Assembly: GCA_025937615.1 (NCBI GenBank)
Contig: JAICRA010000132.1
Location: forward strand, 1 to 5,202
Source: Thermomicrobiales bacterium
Lineage (GTDB): Bacteria > Chloroflexota > Chloroflexia > Thermomicrobiales > UBA6265
Direction: 5' to 3'
DNA: 5,202 nucleotides
Shown here: positions 1 to 4,946 of the stretch, one piece after another
Numbering within the stretch: the stretch's first letter is position 1
How the letters are laid out: each line of letters starts with the position of its first letter
Program-made: the position numbers and the translations under genes
The notes under the pieces: generated by a model
The model's database searches: none
Seen by the model: the letters and a program-made list of their open reading frames with translations, nothing else
What the model was told of the DNA's origin: nothing

Positions 1-771
1 ACCTTTGGCCCTGATACGACGTTCGTCAACGTCACGGTGACGAACCTCGATGAACCGCGCCGCATAGCGACATTGACCGTCTCTGGACACCGGGTCTGCC
101 AGGCCATCTGCCCTCCGACAACTGGCACCTTCTTCTCGCTTGGCAACGATTCCGCCCGCAGGCGGGGTTTGCCGCCATCGGCGGCGGTGACGGTGCCTGG
201 GGAGTCTGGAACCTACACCTTCACCATCGAGCTTCCCATCCATGGCGCGCCGCAGCTCTATCCATTTGATACCTACAGGCTGCTGCTAGGGCTCATCGTC
301 TCGGTGACTTTGCCGAATGGCAGGGAAGAAGTCGTCAACTCACCCGATCTGGCACGGGAACGCGTCTCTCTGACGCTCGAAGATCAGGTCGTTCGCTTGA
401 ACATGGCCCCGCCCATGCCCGTCGATCCGGCCTCGGTACGCTCTCCGCATGACCCGGTGGACTTTCTGCTCGTCGATCGGTTGGAATGGCAACGCCCGGT
501 CTACCTGAGGATAGTGACGTTCTTGCTGGTCATCCTCATTTCCGCCTCCGCCATCTTCGCGCTGGGGCTGCGCACTCTGCACGAGCTGGTGCTTGGCATT
601 GGCGGCATCATCCTTGGTATCTGGGGCGTGCGCTCGGTCGTGGTGCAAACGGAGCTCCCGGACGTGACGCTGATCGATGTCATGCTTGCCTTCGTCATTC
701 TGGTGTTGTTGCTAGCCCTTTCCATTCGCGCTGCGCGCTACTTTTATGTCCAGAGCCAGCCTTGGAGGTGA
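1..771 (+). CDS. DUF4436-like membrane protein, C-terminal part (5' end outside window)
   Basis: The frame is open from the first base to the TGA at 769-771, so the gene starts upstream; the GTG at 37 is an internal Val codon, not a supported start. The visible 256 residues have two parts. The first (about bp 1-490) is beta-rich and soluble, with the motif YPFDTY at bp 259-276. The second has three hydrophobic helices at about bp 505-570, 580-645 and 670-735, ending in a short basic/aromatic tail. A periplasmic or extracellular beta domain with a Y-P-F-D-x-Y motif followed by a C-terminal helix bundle is what I recall of DUF4436 membrane proteins. The family name is from memory of the pattern and less certain than the gene itself. 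Function is unknown. A 109-nt gap with its own candidate promoter separates it from the moaD-like gene, so they are probably not one operon. Confidence 0.82.
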   Translation, partial: TFGPDTTFVNVTVTNLDEPRRIATLTVSGHRVCQAICPPTTGTFFSLGNDSARRRGLPPSAAVTVPGESGTYTFTIELPIHGAPQLYPFDTYRLLLGLIVSVTLPNGREEVVNSPDLARERVSLTLEDQVVRLNMAPPMPVDPASVRSPHDPVDFLLVDRLEWQRPVYLRIVTFLLVILISASAIFALGLRTLHELVLGIGGIILGIWGVRSVVVQTELPDVTLIDVMLAFVILVLLLALSIRAARYFYVQSQPWR

Positions 772-791
772 TGGGGTTTGGGTGATGGGGT
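767..791 (+). repeat. Imperfect tandem repeat, 14-bp period, across the stop codon
   Basis: The 11-mer ggtgatggggt occurs at 767-777 and again at 781-791, giving two near-identical 14-bp units. The first contains the TGA stop of the membrane protein gene. A second tiny tandem, ctatcag twice, follows at 798-811. These look like slippage-type duplications in the spacer; no function is evident. Confidence 0.7.
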
Positions 792-819
792 GAGGGTCTA
801 TCAGCTATCAGCCGTCTCA

Positions 820-849
820 CTGACTTCCTACCACCGTCTGCTCTATCAT
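820..849 (+). promoter_or_regulatory. Candidate sigma-70-type promoter for moaD-aor
   Basis: CTGACT at 820-825 matches four of six bases of the -35 consensus. After an 18-nt spacer, TATCAT at 844-849 matches five of six bases of the -10 consensus. Transcription would begin near 856, leaving a leader of about 25 nt that carries the AGGAG ribosome binding site at 868-872. This is a pattern match by eye only. Confidence 0.35.
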
Positions 850-880
850 CTAACGAGCATCCGCGGCAGGAGTCACGATC

Positions 881-1186
881 ATGACCCGGTCCCACCCGCC
901 CCTCTCGTCTGCACCAGCACCTTCCGTCACCGTCGAGCTTTTCGGCGTACCACGCTTGCTCGAGGGAGCGCGCTCGATCACGGCGGCTGGTGCGACGCTG
1001 GCCGACCTCGCCGCTGATCTCGTGCGGCGCAGCCCGACCCTTGCCGGTCGTGTTCTCGATGCCCAGACCGGCTGGCCGCTTGATAGCTACTGCTTCGTCG
1101 TCGACGAGCAGTTCACTCGCGATCGGGATCTGCCGCTGCGCGCCGGCACGTCGGTGCTCCTCGTGGCGAGCACGGCCGGCGGGTGA
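881..1186 (+). CDS. MoaD/ThiS-family sulfur carrier protein (AOR-associated)
   Basis: This 101-residue protein looks like a small beta-grasp sulfur carrier of the molybdopterin synthase small-subunit type. Support comes from the opening strand VTVELFGVPRLL, a helix with LADLAADLVRRSP, a late strand (GTSVLLVAS) and, above all, a chain ending exactly in Gly-Gly. In MoaD and ThiS the terminal diglycine is adenylated by a MoeB/ThiF-type enzyme and then carries sulfur as a thiocarboxylate to the pterin or thiazole precursor. The ATG at 881 is chosen because AGGAG (868-872) lies 8 nt upstream; it gives about 15 extra N-terminal residues rich in Pro and Ser before the fold. The stop lies 4 nt before the aor ATG, so the two are almost certainly co-transcribed and probably translationally coupled. 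The likely role is supplying sulfur for the tungsto- or molybdopterin of the downstream enzyme. No MoaE or MoeB gene is in the window. Confidence 0.85.
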   Translation: MTRSHPPLSSAPAPSVTVELFGVPRLLEGARSITAAGATLADLAADLVRRSPTLAGRVLDAQTGWPLDSYCFVVDEQFTRDRDLPLRAGTSVLLVASTAGG

Positions 1187-1190
1187 CACC

Positions 1191-3005
1191 ATGACTGCGA
1201 GCACCCCGAGCATCAGCGGCGTGCACGGGCGACTGCTCCGCGTCGCCCTCGGGGATGACGCGGGAGCGGGGTGGAGCGAGCCGCTTCCGCCGGAGGTCTT
1301 CGTCGACGTCATCGGCGGGATCGGGTTGGCGAGTCTCCTCCTCCTCCGTCTCTGCCCGCCCGGTGCCGACCCGCTCGGTCCGGACAATCCCCTCATCTTT
1401 GCCACGTCGCCGTTTGCCGGGACCGGCATCACGACTTCGAGCAAGATCGCGGTCGCCGCGCGATCGCCACAAACCGGCATGATCGGCGACTCCCTCTCCT
1501 CGTCGTATCTGGCGCTGGAGCTGAAGCGGACTGGCCACGACGCGCTGGCGATCACGGGCCGCGCCACGGAGTGGAGCGTGCTCGTCGTCGAGGACGGCAG
1601 GACGCAGCTGCGTCCCGCGGACAGGCTGATGAGGTTGTCCCCAACGGAGACGGCAGACCGCCTGCGCGCGGAGCTCGGAACTCAGTTCCGGGTGGCAGCG
1701 ATCGGCGCCGCCGGTGAGCATGGGGTCCGCTACGCGGCGATCGCCAACGACGGCCGACTGGCCGGGCGTACCGGCGCTGGCGCCGTGATGGGCGCGAAGC
1801 GGCTGAAGGCGATCGCGGTGCGCGGCAGCCGCCTGCCACAGACGTCCGATCCCCGTCAGGTGGCTAGACTGGCCCGCGATCTCGCCGCGCGCAGCGTCGG
1901 TCCGGCGACCGCCAAGTATCGCGAGATCGGCACCGTCGCCAATGTCGCCTTCTTCAATCGCCTGGGTCTACTGCCCACCCACAACTTCGCCGAAGGTCGC
2001 TTCGACGAGGCGGAGGCGATCTCCGGAGAGACGCTGCGCCTGGAGCACTACACCGGCCGGCATGCCTGCGCCGCCTGCACCGTTGGCTGCGAACACCATT
2101 ACCGTACCCGGGACGGTGGCCCCGAGACCTCGGCGCGGCTGGAGTACGAAACTCTCTTCGCCCTGGGCTCGCTCTGCGGGGTGAGCGACCCGAACGTGGT
2201 GCTGCGCGCCTCCGCGCTTTGCGACGAACTGGGGATGGACGCCATCTCCGCTGGTGGAACGGTCGCCTGGGCGATGGAGTGCCGGCAACGAGGAGTCGAC
2301 CTAGGCGTGCCGGCAGGCGAGATCCCGTGCTGGGGCGATGGCGAGGCCGTGCTTCGCACGCTGAGGCAGATCGGGACACGGGAAGGGCTCGGCAACCTGC
2401 TCGCCGATGGGTCACGCGCGGCGGCGGAGCGGGTCGACCAGGGGAGCGGTGCCTGGGCGATGCACGTCAAGGGGCTCGAGCTGCCAGGATACGATCCGCG
2501 ACGGCTGAAAACGCTTGCCTTGGGGCTCGCTGTCGCCGCGCGCGGCGCCTGTCACAACCGCTCTTCCGCCTATGAGGTCGATCTGTCCGATCGTCTCGAT
2601 CCGGAATCCGACGCCCGGGAGCGGGCCGCGGCGGCCGCGGCGGCGGAGGATCAGGCGGCGCTGCTCGACTCGCTGACGCTCTGCAAGTTTCTGCGTCACG
2701 CGTTGCACGACGTGCATGAGGAGAGTGCTACCCTCCATCGCGCTGTGACCGGGCTGGGCACGAGCGCCGATGACCTGCATCAGGCCGGGGCGCGCATCGG
2801 GGATGTGAAAAAGCGGTTCAACCTGGCACAGGGCTGGACGCGCGCACTCGATACGCTACCGCCGCGTCTCTTGCAGCCGTCGCGCAATGGCGACGAATCG
2901 AGCATCGATCCGGCATGGCTGGAGCGCCAGATCGACGCCTACTACGTCGAGCGTGGCTGGGATAGCGAGGGGCGGCCGGCTGCAATCCTCTGCCCAGATG
3001 ACTAA
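1191..3005 (+). CDS. aor: Aldehyde:ferredoxin oxidoreductase (AOR) family enzyme
   Basis: The 604-residue protein is close to the 605 of Pyrococcus furiosus AOR. The family oxidises aldehydes to carboxylic acids, normally with ferredoxin as acceptor, using a tungsten (or molybdenum) bis-pterin centre and one [4Fe-4S] cluster in the cytoplasm. Visible motifs: N-terminal domain with DPLGPDNPLIFATSPFAGTG; GRTGAGAVMGAKRLKAIAV; cluster motif CxxCxxxC at C293, C296, C300; LEYET with E318, at the place of the P. furiosus active-site Glu313; first pterin motif DELGMD from D345; RGACH with H455; second pterin motif DSLTLC from D493, whose C498 is the fourth cluster ligand. The ATG at 1191 is chosen because the family fold starts just after it (HGRLLRVAL) and it lies 4 nt past the moaD stop; the frame upstream is only the moaD shadow. 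Oddities are SLSSSYLALELK where most relatives have a Gly-Gly motif, and seven alanines at 479-485. Substrate is unknown; no ferredoxin gene is adjacent. Confidence 0.96.
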   Translation: MTASTPSISGVHGRLLRVALGDDAGAGWSEPLPPEVFVDVIGGIGLASLLLLRLCPPGADPLGPDNPLIFATSPFAGTGITTSSKIAVAARSPQTGMIGDSLSSSYLALELKRTGHDALAITGRATEWSVLVVEDGRTQLRPADRLMRLSPTETADRLRAELGTQFRVAAIGAAGEHGVRYAAIANDGRLAGRTGAGAVMGAKRLKAIAVRGSRLPQTSDPRQVARLARDLAARSVGPATAKYREIGTVANVAFFNRLGLLPTHNFAEGRFDEAEAISGETLRLEHYTGRHACAACTVGCEHHYRTRDGGPETSARLEYETLFALGSLCGVSDPNVVLRASALCDELGMDAISAGGTVAWAMECRQRGVDLGVPAGEIPCWGDGEAVLRTLRQIGTREGLGNLLADGSRAAAERVDQGSGAWAMHVKGLELPGYDPRRLKTLALGLAVAARGACHNRSSAYEVDLSDRLDPESDARERAAAAAAAEDQAALLDSLTLCKFLRHALHDVHEESATLHRAVTGLGTSADDLHQAGARIGDVKKRFNLAQGWTRALDTLPPRLLQPSRNGDESSIDPAWLERQIDAYYVERGWDSEGRPAAILCPDD

Positions 3006-3050
3006 TCATCAACGAGGTGGGATCACAACCAGTTCGGTTAGGGCACAAGG

Positions 3051-3078
3051 ATGCGCCGGGGCAACTGCCCCGGCGCAT
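3051..3078. terminator. Bidirectional hairpin terminator between aor and csbD
   Basis: ATGCGCCGGGGC (3051-3062) pairs perfectly with GCCCCGGCGCAT (3067-3078) around the loop AACT. Three more pairs are possible beyond a one-base bulge at 3079 (3048-3050 with 3080-3082). It lies 46 nt after the aor stop and 32 nt after the csbD stop on the other strand, the expected position for a terminator shared by convergent genes. Neither side has a strong U-tract, so it may stop polymerase inefficiently or mainly protect the 3' ends. Confidence 0.75.
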
Positions 3079-3109
3079 TCCTATCTATCGTCAACGGGAG
3101 CGAGTCTGA

Positions 3110-3343
3110 CTAGCGGGTCTTGCGATCGATGTCGTCTTTCATCTTACCCGCATCGTCCTTGAGGTCTCCCGCGGCGTCCTTAAGATCGCCCCAGGCCTGC
3201 TCGCCTTTGCCCTTCAACTCGTCGATCTGCCCCTCACCCTTCATCTGCTCGTTGCCAGTGAGGTCGCCTACGCCTTGCTTAACTTTTCCCTTGCCCTGAT
3301 CGAACATCCCTTCGGCGCGATCACGGGTGCTGCTATCGGTCAT
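3110..3343 (-). CDS. csbD: CsbD-family stress-response protein
   Basis: This 77-residue, very hydrophilic protein (rich in Lys, Asp, Gly) carries the CsbD pattern: TRDRAEGMFDQGKGKVKQGVGDLTGN, then further G-K and G-D-L-K-D repeats through to the C-terminus. Proteins of this family are small, abundant and stress-induced in many bacteria (csbD of Bacillus subtilis belongs to the general stress regulon); their molecular activity is not known. The ATG at 3343 is preferred over an in-frame one 33 nt further upstream because AAGGAG (3358-3353 on this strand) sits 9 nt before it and because family members begin at this point. The gene converges on aor across a shared hairpin and has its own promoter region with a palindrome (3404-3416). 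There is no Cys or Trp-rich catalytic motif; a structural or protective role is usual speculation for the family. Confidence 0.92.
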   Translation of the reverse strand: MTDSSTRDRAEGMFDQGKGKVKQGVGDLTGNEQMKGEGQIDELKGKGEQAWGDLKDAAGDLKDDAGKMKDDIDRKTR

Positions 3344-3403
3344 CGCGAAATTCTCCTTCTGCTTGAACAGAGGCAAACACGCTTCTGTCCCCTATGAGAC
3401 AGC

Positions 3404-3416
3404 GCACGAATCGTGC
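3404..3416. promoter_or_regulatory. Palindromic operator candidate, copy 1 (csbD promoter)
   Basis: GCACGA-A-TCGTGC is a perfect inverted repeat of 6-bp arms around one central base. It lies 61-73 bp upstream of the csbD start and covers the -10 position expected from the TTGACA element, a typical repressor position. The same 13-mer, with a different central base, recurs at 4758-4770, which makes a shared DNA-binding regulator plausible. Confidence 0.5.
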
Positions 3417-3435
3417 CATCGCAAACGAATGTCAA
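3407..3435 (-). promoter_or_regulatory. Candidate csbD promoter
   Basis: On the minus strand a perfect -35 hexamer TTGACA (3435-3430) follows an AT-rich stretch (AAATTATTTG) that could act as an UP element. At the standard 17-nt spacing the -10 position (3412-3407) reads GATTCG, a poor match. The promoter may therefore need an activator or an alternative sigma factor, or the start may lie elsewhere. I saw no clear sigma-B-type pair. Confidence 0.35.
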
Positions 3436-3541
3436 CAAATAATTTCGACGATATTGAATGATCCGCAAACTCAGTGCCCATAACTTGGTCATCGAAAAAT
3501 CAGCTCGTCTCCCTGATGGCTATCGTCCCGGCGCCACTCGC

Positions 3542-4648
3542 TCAGCGCTTCCCCGCTGGGACGATCAAGGAGCCGTCAACCTCCAATGGGCTGGCAAGAC
3601 CACAGAGCATCAAGTCGAGGGCCAGCTCCGCCCTCAGCAATTCCAGCACGTGCCGGACCCCAGCCTCGCCACCGACGGCCAATCCCCAGTGGACGGGCCG
3701 GCCGATGAGCACCGCTCGCGCGCCGAGAGCCAGTGCCTTCAGAATGTCGGTCCCACGCCGCACGCCACCATCGACGATCACCTCGGCGCGGTCAGCGACT
3801 GCCTCCACAACGGCGGGCAGGGCATCGAGCGCGGCCACCGCGCTGTCGAGCTGACGACCGCCATGGTTGGAGACCAGGAGGGCCCGGGTTCCGTACTCGA
3901 TGGCCATCGCGGCGTCACCGGGGTGAAGGACGCCCTTGAGCAAGATTGGCAACGGCGACAGTGAGGCCAGCCAATCCAGGTCATCCCAGTTCAACGCCGG
4001 ATCAAAGACGGCGTTGACCTCGGCCGCTACCGCGGTGCCCGTGGTCCCGGCCGGAACGGGTGTCCCCTCAGGTGCTGCCAGGAGGGCCGTGGCTACGCCG
4101 GGTGGCATGGCGAAACGGGTGCGCTCCTCGGCTTCTCGCCGTCCCCGCATCGGCACGTCGACGGTCACCACGAGCGCTGAGGCGCCAGCCGCGGCAGCCC
4201 GTAACACCAGCTCGCGCGTCAGACCCCGATCCCGGTAGACGTAGAGCTGGAACCACCACGAGCCGGCCTCAGGAGCGACCTCCTCGATGGCCAGCGTTGC
4301 GGCGGTGCTCATCGTGTAGATGGTGCCGGCAGCCCGGGCCGCGCGAGCGGTCGCGCGCTCGCCCTCGTCATGACACAAGCGATGCCGCCCCGAGGGAGCG
4401 ATGAGCACCGGTAGTGCGATCGGTTGCCCGAGGATTGTTGTCGCCGTCGAAACCTCGCGCAGCCCGCGCAACACCCGGGGAAGCAGCCGCCACCGATCGA
4501 AGGCGGCGCGGTTGCCACGCAACGTCACCTGGTCGCCAGAGCCACCCGCGACGTACTCCCAGACCATCGGCGGCAGAAGTTCACGCGCCGCGGCTTCGTA
4601 CTCGTGCAGATTGAGTGGAAGCGCCGTCGTCTCGTCAGTCGCCGTCAT
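3542..4648 (-). CDS. FMN-dependent alpha-hydroxy acid oxidase/dehydrogenase (lactate/glycolate oxidase family)
   Basis: The 368-residue TIM-barrel protein covers the whole family length. It oxidises an L-2-hydroxy acid to the 2-oxo acid with FMN, passing electrons to O2 (oxidases) or another acceptor. Spinach glycolate oxidase residues can be matched: Tyr24 to Y32 (MVWEY), Tyr129 to Y136 (WFQLYVY), Asp157 and Arg164 to D164 and R171 (TVDVPMRGRRE), Lys230 to K238 (LLKGV), and catalytic His254 and Arg257 to H262 and R265 (SNHGGRQLD). The FMN phosphate region DGGVRRGTDILKALALGARA then GRP follows. Spinach Trp108 is A116 here, so the pocket is more open, as in lactate-type enzymes. There is no membrane insertion in loop 4, so it should be soluble. 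The ATG at 4648 is chosen, with AAGAGA 5 nt upstream; a GTG at 4678 adds ten residues but has no well-placed ribosome site. Substrate cannot be decided from sequence; lactate is a reasonable guess. It is divergent from pdhA. Confidence 0.94.
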   Translation of the reverse strand: MTATDETTALPLNLHEYEAAARELLPPMVWEYVAGGSGDQVTLRGNRAAFDRWRLLPRVLRGLREVSTATTILGQPIALPVLIAPSGRHRLCHDEGERATARAARAAGTIYTMSTAATLAIEEVAPEAGSWWFQLYVYRDRGLTRELVLRAAAAGASALVVTVDVPMRGRREAEERTRFAMPPGVATALLAAPEGTPVPAGTTGTAVAAEVNAVFDPALNWDDLDWLASLSPLPILLKGVLHPGDAAMAIEYGTRALLVSNHGGRQLDSAVAALDALPAVVEAVADRAEVIVDGGVRRGTDILKALALGARAVLIGRPVHWGLAVGGEAGVRHVLELLRAELALDLMLCGLASPLEVDGSLIVPAGKR

Positions 4649-4697
4649 TGTCGTCTCTTGACCATCACCGTGACTCACTTCAGCGAGCGAACCTCAA

Positions 4698-4709
4698 GCC
4701 GAATTCGGC
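4698..4709. promoter_or_regulatory. 12-bp perfect palindrome upstream of the hydroxy acid oxidase gene
   Basis: GCCGAATTCGGC reads the same on both strands and lies 50-61 bp upstream of the hydroxy acid oxidase start. About one such palindrome is expected by chance in a window this size, so only its intergenic position speaks for an operator. Confidence 0.25.
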
Positions 4710-4757
4710 CATCCGCTGAGCTGTTACCGCTATCCTCTCACGTCGCCGTTCAGGGCG

Positions 4758-4770
4758 GCACGAGTCGTGC
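4758..4770. promoter_or_regulatory. Palindromic operator candidate, copy 2 (oxidase/pdhA region)
   Basis: GCACGA-G-TCGTGC has the same two half-sites as 3404-3416. It is 110-122 bp upstream of the hydroxy acid oxidase start and 52-64 bp upstream of the TACAAT box facing pdhA, a position more typical of an activator than a repressor for pdhA. It sits inside the arms of the GTTACCGC/GCGGTAAC inverted repeat. A lone half-site GCACGA recurs at 4881-4886. Confidence 0.5.
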
Positions 4771-4821
4771 TGTCCCTGCGGTAACGGCCGTGTCGCGTCA
4801 AGAACGGGGCGGACGGTACGG

Positions 4822-4827
4822 TACAAT
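4822..4827 (+). promoter_or_regulatory. Candidate -10 box of the pdhA promoter
   Basis: TACAAT matches five of six bases of the -10 consensus in an otherwise GC-rich stretch and is preceded by the short tandem ACGGTACGGTAC. No convincing -35 element is present at 16-18 nt; the nearest weak candidate is GTCAAG at 4797-4802. A start here would leave a leader of about 115 nt before the pdhA ATG. Confidence 0.3.
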
Positions 4828-4840
4828 TCCGCGAACGACT

Positions 4841-4876
4841 GGGGCGGCCCGGCCGCCTGATACCGCCTACCGCCCC
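4841..4876 (+). other. GC-rich leader hairpins upstream of pdhA
   Basis: Two mutually exclusive stems are possible. GGCGG (4843-4847) can pair with CCGCC (4853-4857) around a 5-nt loop, or GGGGCGG (4841-4847) can pair with CCGCCCC (4870-4876) around 22 nt. The tandem TACCGCC-TACCGCC (4861-4874) overlaps the distal arm. In GC-rich DNA such stems are common, so a regulatory role is only a possibility. Confidence 0.3.
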
Positions 4877-4946
4877 TGAGGCACGATCCATCGATTCCGC
4901 GACGCGACCACGGGCGCGATCCGCCGGAGGCGCGAGAGGCGAGCGC

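Larger units (their letters stand above)
4649..4946. other. Divergent intergenic region between hydroxy acid oxidase and pdhA
   Basis: These 298 nt hold no convincing gene. They contain several symmetric elements: the 12-bp palindrome GCCGAATTCGGC (4698-4709), an 8-bp inverted repeat GTTACCGC/GCGGTAAC (4723-4730 and 4778-4785), the GCACGA-N-TCGTGC site (4758-4770), a TACAAT box (4822-4827) and GC-rich hairpins (4841-4876). This density suggests regulated divergent transcription. I found no good promoter for the minus-strand gene by eye. Confidence 0.6.

Noticed and set aside
990..1190. 67-codon in-frame N-terminal extension of the AOR reading frame
   Set aside because: It lies wholly inside moaD in another frame, shows no family similarity, and the AOR fold begins right after the ATG at 1191.
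695..1567. 290-residue minus-strand open frame opposite moaD and aor
   Set aside because: Low-complexity Arg/Ser/Ala-rich translation with no recognisable domain; a typical high-GC shadow of two convincing plus-strand genes.
2625..2645. Run of seven alanine codons in aor as a possible frameshift or inserted repeat
   Set aside because: The frame continues correctly into DSLTLCKF and this surface helix is variable in the family, so it is simple GC-rich codon drift.
2703..2715. Palindrome TGCACG-A-CGTGCA inside aor
   Set aside because: Different half-site from the intergenic pair and placed in well-conserved coding sequence; about one such palindrome is expected by chance.
3499..3517. Possible terminator of the hydroxy acid oxidase: stem atcag/ctgat followed by TTTTT on the minus strand
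   Set aside because: The stem is only 5 bp and AT-rich with a 9-nt loop, too weak to call, although its place 25 nt after the stop is right.
4424..4879. 151-residue plus-strand open frame across the oxidase 5' end and the divergent region
   Set aside because: About half is antisense to the conserved hydroxy acid oxidase, the translation has no domain features, and there is no good ribosome site.
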